From assembly GCA_007128045.1 (NCBI GenBank), contig SKYG01000159.1, positions 1 to 5,748 of the forward strand: a stretch of 5,748 bases of DNA, written 5' to 3'. The stretch's first letter is position 1. Every line of letters begins with the position of its first letter. The position numbers and the translations under genes were made by a program. Origin of the DNA: Bacteroidales bacterium (lineage in GTDB: Bacteria; Bacteroidota; Bacteroidia; Bacteroidales; UBA7960). Below, piece by piece: positions 1 through 5,419 of the stretch. The notes under the pieces are model-generated. The model made no database searches and was not told the origin of the DNA. It worked only from the letters and a program-made list of their open reading frames with translations.

Positions 1-567
1 GTTGTTGACATCACACCGCCTTCTGCACCGCTTATCTATGAACTATCTCACAGCAACCAGGAAGTGTTTCTACGCTGGAGTGCCAACCCTGAATCAGACG
101 TGGCCGGCTACAGGGTATACCGCGCTTTGGGAGACTCCACCAACCTGGAAATGCAATGGGAGGGAGAGATGACCTCGCTGACAGAGTCGGTCGCAGATGA
201 GGGAACATACTTCTACCAGGTCACAGCAGTGGATGAGGCCGACAACGAAAGTTTGCCCAGCCAGATGGTTTGGCTTAATGTGCAGGCTGGCCCTCCTTTA
301 CCGCCTGCTTCCGGAGAAGCCGTTTGGGACGGCAACCGTGTTGTAGTCAGTTGGGAGCCGAGTCCGTCGGCCAACACGGCCGGATACTTTTTGCAGCGCC
401 TGCATACGGAAACGGGACGGCGCATCGATCTGGTAGAATTGGATATAGATGCCACAGAGTTTGTTGACCGCTATGCACCCCGCGACCAGGAGATCATTTA
501 TTTGATACATGCCCGCGATGCCAGGTGGCGGCTGTCGGATGCTCTGGAGGTGGTGGTAGAGGAATAG
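1..567 (+). CDS. Fibronectin type III domain protein, C-terminal part
   Basis: The frame is open from the first base, so the gene starts upstream and only its last 188 residues are visible. Two fibronectin type III domains follow one another. The first (about residues 5-95) begins with the linker DITPPSAP and contains DVAGYRVYR and YFYQVTAVDEADNES. The second (about 98-188) contains VVVSWEPSPSANTAGYFLQR and ends in an IYLIHARDARW strand. These are the usual WxP, GYxxYR and Y-x-V-x-A-x-D positions of the fold. Such domains act as spacers or binding modules in secreted and surface proteins of Bacteroidota, often attached to a catalytic domain, which would lie outside this window. The protein ends right after the last domain, with no type IX secretion sorting domain. 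The GTG at 64 is inside the domain and is not a start. The domain call is firm; the function of the whole protein is unknown. Confidence 0.88.
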   Translation, partial: VVDITPPSAPLIYELSHSNQEVFLRWSANPESDVAGYRVYRALGDSTNLEMQWEGEMTSLTESVADEGTYFYQVTAVDEADNESLPSQMVWLNVQAGPPLPPASGEAVWDGNRVVVSWEPSPSANTAGYFLQRLHTETGRRIDLVELDIDATEFVDRYAPRDQEIIYLIHARDARWRLSDALEVVVEE

Positions 568-602
568 AAGTTGGGAATCGAGCGAAGTGACGGCTGTCGT
601 CT

Positions 603-622
603 TAATTTCCAAAAAGAAATTA
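603..622. terminator. Possible weak bidirectional hairpin between convergent genes
   Basis: TAATTTC (603-609) and GAAATTA (616-622) form a perfect 7-bp AT-only-plus-one-GC stem with a 6-nt A-rich loop. It lies in the 86-bp gap between the end of the fibronectin-domain gene at 567 and the convergent end of the decayed glycosyltransferase at 654. The place suits a shared terminator, but the stem is weak and no clean T-run follows on either strand. The rest of 568-653 shows nothing recognisable. Confidence 0.22.
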
Positions 623-653
623 TTGTTAGGATTTTATCCGTGTCAGTGTTTTA

Positions 654-1335
654 TTAAAAAGGTTTCAAAATCAGCACTGCGCCACTGTTAATCACCTCTG
701 CCATGGTGATGGTGTTGGGTAAAGGATAGAAAATCGGACTTCCATACTGGTTCCAAAAAGCGTAAAACCACCATGCTGTGGTGAGCAGGAAGCCCAGGGC
801 TAACCGCCACATGTTCCTGTTCTTCGTCAGAAGTTAAATACCGTTCCAGTTGCGTTGGGCTGCCAGCATGCTCACCGGGTTGATGGCCATCAGGGCAGCT
901 GCGATCAGGGCCGTGGAGGTGTTAAAGAGCCTGCGGGCCAAAAGATATACCAGCCAGATCATCAGCATGCCGAAGATAAAGGGAATGATTGTTACATATA
1001 GTTGTGCCCGAAAAATGTCGGCAGCGTGTTTTTCGGGCAGGTAGGTATCGTTCTCGTAGTAGTCGGACATGGTCAGCAGCAGGTTTTGTCCGGCAATGGC
1101 GTTGATGCTGTCGGCCAGTTGGGGGCTGACCAGCTCCGTGTAGGTCAATGCCATGGAGGTCTATTCGAAGCGGCCACTGGTGCAAAAAAGGGTTACCGGA
1201 AACGAATCGGTGGCCATGATGGCGTCGCTGTGCACCACCACGTGGGTCATATAGGTCTCCGGCCATAAGACACCCAGTCCCATGAGCAATGATGAGTTTT
1301 ATGCCATGATTGACAAGGGCATCGATGATGTGCAT
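654..1335 (-). pseudogene. Decayed GT39-like membrane glycosyltransferase
   Basis: Four pieces line up in order on the minus strand. ATG at 1335 gives MHIIDALVNHGIKLI. A shift near 1290 (one extra base) joins it to LLMGLGVLWPETYMTHVVV and onward to a TAG at 1163-1161. The same frame then continues through ELVSPQLADSINAIAG and a membrane helix ending in LVYLLARRLFN, followed by AALMAINPVSMLAAQRNWNG, to a TAA at 836-834. Still in frame, a last piece (ATG at 812) has one strongly hydrophobic segment, WRLALGFLLTTAWWFYAFW, and ends at 654. The YLLARRLFG-type helix followed by a hydrophobic helix and LAINP is typical of polytopic GT39/ArnT-like lipid-linked-sugar glycosyltransferases. Those usually run to 400-600 residues, but here only about 225 codons remain, so a large internal deletion near 834 is likely. 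With three lesions, no functional product is expected. The family call is by recall of the pattern, not a search. Confidence 0.62.
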
Positions 1336-1382
1336 ACTGGGAGGATGCAGTCACATGCATCGTTAAAGAAAGAAGTTCAGTC

Positions 1383-1676
1383 ATGGAAATAACCGCCGAA
1401 TGGACTGACCAATCAAAACAACAGCTCAGAGAAATTTTTGATTATTATGCGACCGAGGCCGGTCTTGAAGTGGCCCCCCGGATAATTGATTGTATGCTTA
1501 AGCGGGTGGAGATTCTCTTGAATAACTCTCAGGCTGGACCCGTTGAACCACTTTTGGCTGAATACCATAGAAAATACCGGTATCTTGTCGGAGACAATTA
1601 CAAAATCATTTGCATCTATTGCTCCGGTAATGATGATTATTTTGTATCTTTACACAAACATGAGAACAATGGATAA
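1383..1676 (+). CDS. RelE/ParE-superfamily toxin (first of two)
   Basis: This 97-residue protein has the RelE/ParE layout. Helices at about residues 8-48 (WTDQSKQQLREIFDYY, then APRIIDCMLKRVEILL) are followed by a Gly/Pro turn (AGPVEPLL) and strands ending in KYRYLVGDNYKIICIYC at 64-80. Members of this fold either cut mRNA on the ribosome (RelE) or poison DNA gyrase (ParE). Which applies here cannot be told from sequence. The C-terminus, FVSLHKHENN, replaces the usual F-D-x-R-x-x-P, so it is more diverged than the second toxin. Its 3' end overlaps the start of the antitoxin gene, which implies translational coupling. I see no good promoter upstream; a purine-rich AAAGAAAGAAG run lies about 8-18 nt before the ATG. 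The ATG at 1383 gives the standard length. The toxin-first order is unusual for this superfamily. Confidence 0.75.
   Translation: MEITAEWTDQSKQQLREIFDYYATEAGLEVAPRIIDCMLKRVEILLNNSQAGPVEPLLAEYHRKYRYLVGDNYKIICIYCSGNDDYFVSLHKHENNG
1645..1652 (+). promoter_or_regulatory. Possible internal -7 box ahead of the antitoxin
   Basis: TATCTTTA (1645-1652) matches the Bacteroidota -7 element TAnnTTTG at all but the last base and lies 16 nt before the antitoxin start at 1669, inside the end of the first toxin gene. The only -33-like TTG (1619-1621) is 23 nt upstream, slightly too far. If real, the antitoxin and second toxin could be transcribed without the first toxin, on a nearly leaderless mRNA. Confidence 0.3.
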
Positions 1677-1911
1677 ATCAGCATTAAAAAGCAGTTTGCA
1701 TCATTTTATTGAACAGATTAACAACAGGCATCTGTTGGAAGATTATTATCATGAAATGAAAAACATTGTGAAAATGACGGATCAAAACGCATGGGATTCA
1801 CTTACTGATGCACAAAAAAAAGAAGTGTTGATGTCGTGGCAAGAAAGCGAAGACGATAACAATTTGGTCGATCACAATATAGTAATGGCAAGATACAAGG
1901 AATGGCTGTAA
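1669..1911 (+). CDS. Antitoxin of a RelE/ParE-type toxin system
   Basis: This is an 80-residue, charged and mostly helical protein. Its second half, NAWDSLTDAQKKEVLMSWQE followed by SEDDNNLVDH and ending in MARYKEWL, matches a small antitoxin type common in Bacteroidota. In that type a W-x-x-L-T-x-x-Q-K-x-E-(I/V)-L segment leads to an ESED(P)xNL stretch and a terminal YKKWL tail beside a RelE/ParE toxin. It carries no evident DNA-binding domain. Its likely role is to bind and neutralise the toxin in the cytoplasm. I chose the ATG at 1669 because the distance from it to the SLHHFIEQI helix fits relatives as I recall them. ATG 1660 (three residues longer) is a close alternative. The gene overlaps the first toxin by 8 bp and the second by 10 bp, so all three are probably translated from one mRNA. 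Which toxin it neutralises, or whether both, is not determined by sequence. Confidence 0.78.
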   Translation: MDKSALKSSLHHFIEQINNRHLLEDYYHEMKNIVKMTDQNAWDSLTDAQKKEVLMSWQESEDDNNLVDHNIVMARYKEWL

Positions 1912-2204
1912 GAATCCGCTGGACAAAACGCGCTCAAAAGTCATTTGGCAATATTGTTGATTATCTGAACACCGAATGGAGCTTGGCTGTTGCGGTCAAA
2001 TTTGTCAAAAAATCCAATTCTTTTATTGAGACCTTAAAGGATTATCCACGTTTAGGGAAGCAAGAACCTGCTGCAAAGGGACTGAGGAGTTTTATTCTAT
2101 CAAGACAGACAACCGTTTTTTACCGGATCAAGAATAATGACACCATCATTCTGCTCAATTTCTTTGATACCAGGCAGGATCCGAAAAAAAAGATGAAATC
2201 ATAA
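1902..2204 (+). CDS. RelE/ParE-family toxin (second of two)
   Basis: This 100-residue basic protein has the complete RelE/ParE signature. It starts with an N-terminal strand (VRIRWTKRA) and a helix pair (about residues 9-47). KDYPRLGKQEP (47-56) follows, then LRSFILSRQTTVFYRIKNND (61-80) and the terminal strand ILLNFFDTRQDPKK (83-96). The YPRLGK turn and F-D-T-R-Q-D/N-P ending are the classic features of the family, which is 90-105 residues long. It acts in the cytoplasm on mRNA at the ribosome or on gyrase; the sequence does not decide which. Its ATG lies inside the last codons of the antitoxin (10-bp overlap), the normal antitoxin-then-toxin order and a sign of coupled translation. It shares little sequence with the first toxin beyond the fold pattern, so a recent tandem duplication is unlikely. 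An imperfect hairpin follows at 2232-2259. Confidence 0.87.
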   Translation: MAVRIRWTKRAQKSFGNIVDYLNTEWSLAVAVKFVKKSNSFIETLKDYPRLGKQEPAAKGLRSFILSRQTTVFYRIKNNDTIILLNFFDTRQDPKKKMKS

Positions 2205-2231
2205 CTGTGCTCGAAAAATCCTGGAATGTTA

Positions 2232-2259
2232 GGCCAAAGCCCCGTGATGGCGGGTGGCC
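2232..2259 (+). terminator. Imperfect GC-rich hairpin after the toxin cluster
   Basis: GGCC (2232-2235) pairs with GGCC (2256-2259), and CCCG (2241-2244) pairs with CGGG (2251-2254) around a 6-nt loop. A 5-nt and a 1-nt bulge separate the two stems. It begins 27 nt after the stop of the second toxin. There is no T-run behind it, so it is only a weak candidate for an intrinsic terminator and may instead belong to the remnant DNA that follows. Confidence 0.2.
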
Positions 2260-2276
2260 AACGCCATCAGGCTTGA

Positions 2277-2408
2277 AACACTGAAACTGTCTTCGAAAGC
2301 CGCGAAGGCTGGCTCCGCCTCGACCATACATACCAGTTCAACATGGTGTTCCTGGCCTACCACTCGCAGGTGCAAAAGTTTCATCTTAACACATTCGATT
2401 TACTGTAA
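2277..2408 (+). pseudogene. Unidentified coding remnant, C-terminal end only
   Basis: After an in-frame TGA at 2274-2276, this frame reads 43 residues containing ESREGWLRLDHTYQFN and MVFLAYHSQVQKFHLNTFDL, then stops with TAA at 2406-2408. It has no plausible start of its own apart from the Met in QFNMVF. The composition looks like real protein: aromatic and balanced, unlike the competing frame from 2254, which is rich in Ser, Thr and Ala. Its stop lies one base before the ATG of the next small gene at 2410, a spacing typical of two genes in an operon. I do not recognise the family. The best reading is the 3' stub of a gene whose body was lost when the toxin cluster or other DNA came to lie upstream. 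A chance open frame remains possible. Confidence 0.25.
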
Positions 2409-2409
2409 T

Positions 2410-2646
2410 ATGCAGGATACCCCCAAACACATCATACAGAAGCAAAGAGAGATCATTCACGCCAAAAGTCCGGATGAACGATTTATGATTGGTGTGGAAG
2501 CCATCAATTTTGGTCGAATGATGGTAGAGAGCAGCATCAGGCTTACTGGGAGGCAGAGGAGAATCAGGGATAATGGTGCTTACTACTCCCAGTCGAGAAT
2601 CACCTTTCCACAGTTGCCTTGTTCCATGATTTCGAAGCCTCTCTGA
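2410..2646 (+). pseudogene. Small conserved hypothetical gene, probably truncated
   Basis: The ATG at 2410 opens a 78-residue frame whose first 44 residues (MQDTPKHIIQKQREIIHAKS, then PDERFMIGVEAINFGRMMVE) resemble a small helical hypothetical protein that I recall as widespread in Bacteroidota, with the pattern DTPxxIxxKQxEIIxxKSxxERFxMG. Its function is unknown to me. From about 2543 the frame changes character (RLTGRQRRIRDNG and beyond) and runs 64 bp into the 3' end of the convergent tdh gene. Relatives, as I remember them, continue for another 30 or so residues of charged helix. The natural reading is therefore an intact 5' end, a break near 2540, and accidental read-through into tdh antisense. 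If it is intact after all, the product would be 78 residues with an atypical tail. Confidence 0.38.
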
Positions 2647-3614
2647 AAATCTTCCACTTTCATCCGGTGGGTGATGATGGGGGAGATGTCGAGCCCTTGT
2701 GTAAGCATCTGTTCCATGTGGTACCAGGTTTCGAACATTTCGCGCCCGTAGATGCCCTTGAGGGTGAGGCCCTTGAAGATGACTTTGTTCCAGTCGACAG
2801 TCGTATCAGAGGGCAGTATTCCCAGGAGGGAGACTTTCCCTGAGTTGTACATATGTTCGAGCAGCTGGTTGAAGGCTGCCGAGGAGCCTGAGCATTCCAG
2901 TCCGATGTCAAACCCAATCATTCCCAGCTCTTTCATGATGTCGGTAAGGTTTTCTTTTAGGGGGTTCACTACCCTGGTGGCGCCCATTTTTTTTGCCAGT
3001 TCAGCCCTGTATTCGTTGGTTTCGGTAGCCACCACGTACCTTGCCCCGGCAAAGCGTGCCACCGCCACGCACATGCTCCCGATCAGGCCTGCGCCGGTCA
3101 CCAGCACATCCTCTCCGATTAGCGGGAAGCTCAGTGCCGTATGGGTGGCATTGCCAAAGGGATCCATGATCGACACGATCTCATCGGGTATTTCAGGACT
3201 GATTTTCATCACATTGTTGGATGGCACCGACACGTAATCGGCAAAGGCACCGTCGATGTTTACCCCGATGCCGATGGTCTTTTCACAGATGTGCTGCCGT
3301 CCGCGACGGCAGTTGCGGCAGTGCCCGCAGGCAATGTGTCCCTCGCTGGTCACCCGGTCGCCAATCTGCACACTGTTTACCTCCGACCCGATCGCAGCCA
3401 CCCTGCCCACATACTCATGACCGATGATCATGGGAACCGGTATGGTATGTTGGGCCCACTCGTCCCATTTGTAAATATGCAGGTCGGTACCACAGATCGA
3501 TGACTTGATGACCTTGATCAATACATCGTTATGTCCTGGCACCGGAACAGGTCTTTCCTGCATCCAGATGCCCTTCTCAGGTTTTGCCTTTACCAGTGCC
3601 CTCATTGTGTCCAT
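2583..3614 (-). CDS. tdh: L-threonine 3-dehydrogenase
   Basis: This zinc-dependent, NAD-linked cytoplasmic enzyme oxidises L-threonine to 2-amino-3-oxobutanoate, which Kbl then splits to glycine and acetyl-CoA. The protein has 343 residues and aligns almost end to end with E. coli Tdh (341) as I recall it. Catalytic zinc ligands are Cys41 in ICGTDLHIYKWDEW and His66-Glu67 in IIGHEYVG; Thr43 and His46 fit the proton relay. The structural zinc site is Cys96, Cys99, Cys102 and Cys110. The NAD-binding Rossmann motif is TGAGLIG (173-179). Tdh-specific blocks include DPFGNATHTALSF (151-163) and IYGREMFETWY (288-298), which separate it from sorbitol or alcohol dehydrogenases. The start is ATG 3614; the ATG three codons later (3605) matches the E. 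coli start and is possible. It is transcribed away from the sugar porter. No kbl gene lies next to it here, which differs from the E. coli kbl-tdh operon. Confidence 0.94.
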   Translation of the reverse strand: MDTMRALVKAKPEKGIWMQERPVPVPGHNDVLIKVIKSSICGTDLHIYKWDEWAQHTIPVPMIIGHEYVGRVAAIGSEVNSVQIGDRVTSEGHIACGHCRNCRRGRQHICEKTIGIGVNIDGAFADYVSVPSNNVMKISPEIPDEIVSIMDPFGNATHTALSFPLIGEDVLVTGAGLIGSMCVAVARFAGARYVVATETNEYRAELAKKMGATRVVNPLKENLTDIMKELGMIGFDIGLECSGSSAAFNQLLEHMYNSGKVSLLGILPSDTTVDWNKVIFKGLTLKGIYGREMFETWYHMEQMLTQGLDISPIITHRMKVEDFQRGFEIMEQGNCGKVILDWE

Positions 3615-3640
3615 ATACCGTATAGTTTAGATTGTGAGTC

Positions 3641-3665
3641 AGCCGACTGAAGCGAGCTGTCGGTT
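3641..3665 (-). promoter_or_regulatory. Hairpin in the tdh leader
   Basis: AGCCGAC (3641-3647) and GTCGGTT (3659-3665) form a 7-bp stem with one G-U-type mismatch around an 11-nt loop. It would lie at the very start of the tdh mRNA if the promoter at 3676-3706 is used. It could shape the leader, be an operator, or be a small dispersed repeat. Nothing in it resembles a known riboswitch. Confidence 0.3.
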
Positions 3666-3675
3666 ACTTATGGTG

Positions 3676-3706
3676 CTAAATTAGTAAAAGTCGCAGTACC
3701 TTGCAA
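3676..3706 (-). promoter_or_regulatory. Candidate tdh promoter (Bacteroidota type)
   Basis: On the minus strand CTTG with TTG at 3706-3704 is followed after 20 nt by TAATTTAG (3683-3676), which matches the Bacteroidota -7 box TAnnTTTG at all but one position. The spacing is the usual 19-21 nt. Transcription would begin near 3669 and give a leader of about 55 nt that contains the hairpin at 3641-3665. Confidence 0.45.
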
Positions 3707-3799
3707 GAGTTTGCTCAAATGAAAAATGCCTCCATGAACCTTTAAAGTCTATCGTCAGTAAGCTTCCACTGCCTTGTACCAAGTATTTCTTTTTCGATA

Positions 3800-3838
3800 A
3801 TGAGCAGGGGATTGATGTATTATGCATATGTATGCTCA
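3800..3838. promoter_or_regulatory. Nested inverted repeats in the divergent control region
   Basis: Outer arms ATGAGCA (3800-3806) and TGCTCAT (3832-3838) are perfect complements 25 nt apart. An inner 12-bp element, GCATA-TG-TATGC (3824-3835), is itself a perfect palindrome that overlaps the right outer arm. The block is central in the 371-bp gap between tdh and the porter gene, upstream of both candidate promoters, as expected for a regulator-binding site. No regulator gene lies in the window. In such AT-rich DNA, short palindromes also occur by chance. The rest of 3615-3985 holds no convincing gene. Confidence 0.3.
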
Positions 3839-3873
3839 TGATATAAAAATCTATTTTTTCGTAAAATATGATA

Positions 3874-3904
3874 TTTCCTGGTGAGGAGTTTGAGCCTATA
3901 TTTG
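3874..3904 (+). promoter_or_regulatory. Candidate promoter of the sugar porter operon
   Basis: TATATTTG (3897-3904) is an exact match to the Bacteroidota -7 box TAnnTTTG. TTTC (3874-3877), one base from the -33 consensus TTTG, lies 19 nt upstream. Transcription would begin near 3911, leaving a leader of about 75 nt before the porter ATG. It is the best promoter match in the window. Confidence 0.55.
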
Positions 3905-3985
3905 TTCCGTGGTAAAAAGTTAGCATGGCTCTGGGGTTCAATAATAAGGCGATGTACGTGTTTGGAGTAACATAATTAGCCAATA

Positions 3986-5377
3986 ATGGAAAAAATACAC
4001 ATTAACAAACGGTTTATTATCGGGATCACATTGGTTTCGGCAATGGGTGGGCTTCTTTTCGGTTACGACTGGGTGGTAATAGGAGGAGCAAAACCATTTT
4101 ACGAACGGTTTTTCGATATCACACATTTGCCTGGTTTGCAAGGGTGGGCCATGAGCAGCGCCCTTATTGGCTGTCTGTTCGGTGCTTTGTTTTCGGGTTA
4201 TCTGTCTGATAGGTTCGGAAGAAAGGTGCCCCTTATATTTGCCGCTTCGCTGTTTACGCTATCGGCTATCGGAACAGGTGCGTCAAGCGTGTTTACCCTG
4301 TTTATCGCATATCGGCTGCTTGGGGGGCTGGCCATTGGAATTGCTTCAGCAACATCTCCCATGTATATTGCTGAAATTTCGCCTGCTTCCATTCGCGGGA
4401 GGTTGGTGGCAGTGAATCAGTTGACCATAGTGATCGGTATCCTGGCTGCGCAAATCATCAATTTCCTGATCGCTGAAAAAGTACCTGATGGGGCATCCGA
4501 CGATTTCATCCGGCAATCGTGGAACGGACAAATGGGTTGGCGCTGGATGTTCTGGGCAGAAACTGTACCGGCTGTATCCTTTTTTATACTCGCTTTTTTT
4601 ATTCCCGAAAGTCCACGGTTTTTAGCAAAATCAGGAAAAACGGAAGCCTCTTTAAAAATTCTTGCAAAAATTGGCGGCATTGATTATGCCCGGAATGAAG
4701 CTCGCAATATTGCAGAAACACTGAAGGATGCCTCACATAAAATTGACTGGAGGGCATTAAAAGCTAAAAAATTGCGGCCTGTATTATTACTGGGGATTGT
4801 ATTGGCAGCCTTTCAGCAGTGGTGTGGCATTAACGTTATTTTCAACTATGCAGAAGAAGTATTTACTTCTGCCGGGTATTCTGTTTCTGATATGCTGCTG
4901 AATATTGTTATTACCGGTTCGGTGAATCTGGTGTTTACCTTGGTAGCCATGCGCGTGGTCGACAGTTGGGGCCGCCGGAAGCTGATGCTGCTCGGTTCGT
5001 TGGGACTGGCTGTTATTTATATTGTGTTGGGTGGAAGCTATTATATGGGCATTCAGGGGCTATTTATTTTACTATTGGTTGTGTTGGCCATCGCAACCTA
5101 TGCCCTCACACTGGCACCCGTAACCTGGGTCATCCTTTCTGAAATATTCCCCAACAAGGTGCGCGGCACTGCTATGGCACTGGCTACAACGTCACTTTGG
5201 GTGGCCTCCTTTGGGCTGACTTATACTTTTCCTATCCTTAATAAAGCGTTGAATGCATCAGGCACATTTTGGCTATATGCAATGATATGCATTGCAGGAT
5301 ATCTGTTTATCCTGATAAAACTTCCTGAAACCAAAGGAAGAAGCCTGGAGGAAATTGAAAAAAGAATCACCAGTTAA
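3986..5377 (+). CDS. MFS sugar porter, XylE-like proton symporter
   Basis: This 463-residue, 12-helix inner-membrane transporter belongs to the sugar porter family. All family signatures are present: DRFGRK (75-80), RLLGG (110-114), SPMYIAEISPASIRGR (124-139), PESPRFL (207-213), QQWCGINVIFNYAE (277-290), DSWGRRK (326-332), WVILSEIFPNKVRG (381-394) and PETKG (447-451). Compared with E. coli XylE, the proton-coupling Asp (D28 in FGYD) and its Arg partner (R110) are kept, which points to H+ symport and not to facilitated diffusion. The sugar-contact positions Q145, Q277, Q278, N283 and W381 are kept too. The substrate (xylose, glucose, galactose or another monosaccharide) cannot be named from sequence. 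The ATG at 3986 sets the normal short cytoplasmic N-terminus. The only SD-like GGAG is 19 nt upstream, which is too far. The sulfatase gene follows after 42 nt and is probably co-transcribed. Confidence 0.93.
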   Translation: MEKIHINKRFIIGITLVSAMGGLLFGYDWVVIGGAKPFYERFFDITHLPGLQGWAMSSALIGCLFGALFSGYLSDRFGRKVPLIFAASLFTLSAIGTGASSVFTLFIAYRLLGGLAIGIASATSPMYIAEISPASIRGRLVAVNQLTIVIGILAAQIINFLIAEKVPDGASDDFIRQSWNGQMGWRWMFWAETVPAVSFFILAFFIPESPRFLAKSGKTEASLKILAKIGGIDYARNEARNIAETLKDASHKIDWRALKAKKLRPVLLLGIVLAAFQQWCGINVIFNYAEEVFTSAGYSVSDMLLNIVITGSVNLVFTLVAMRVVDSWGRRKLMLLGSLGLAVIYIVLGGSYYMGIQGLFILLLVVLAIATYALTLAPVTWVILSEIFPNKVRGTAMALATTSLWVASFGLTYTFPILNKALNASGTFWLYAMICIAGYLFILIKLPETKGRSLEEIEKRITS

Positions 5378-5419
5378 CATGAAGAAGTAGTCTTAATCTG
5401 AACAAAATAATTCAGTTTA

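Noticed and set aside
922..1335. A 137-residue minus-strand protein read straight from ATG 1335
   Set aside because: Only the first 15 or so residues look like real protein. Beyond that it is rich in Arg and His, and the neighbouring frame carries the recognisable membrane-protein sequence, so this is a frameshift product.
1543..1668. A longer antitoxin starting inside the first toxin gene at 1543
   Set aside because: The extra 42 residues are the toxin gene in another frame and do not fit the antitoxin family length of about 80 residues.
2254..2409. An N-terminal extension of the small hypothetical gene from the ATG at 2254
   Set aside because: The extension is low in complexity and unlike the conserved part, which begins at the ATG at 2410. 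Another frame across the same bases looks more protein-like.
2265..2545. The 10-mer CATCAGGCTT occurring at 2265-2274 and 2536-2545 as a direct repeat flanking the remnant strip
   Set aside because: Repeated 10-mers are expected by chance several times in a window of this size, and the matching does not extend further on either side, so it is not evidence of an insertion target duplication.
2752..3503. Plus-strand open frames of 120-161 codons opposite tdh
   Set aside because: They are antisense to a fully supported dehydrogenase gene and show shadow-type composition.
3681..3983. A 100-codon open frame on the minus strand between tdh and the porter
   Set aside because: The peptide has no recognisable domain or coherent composition, the DNA is AT-rich with promoter-like elements on both strands, and the frame covers both candidate promoters. 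It is more likely chance in a control region.
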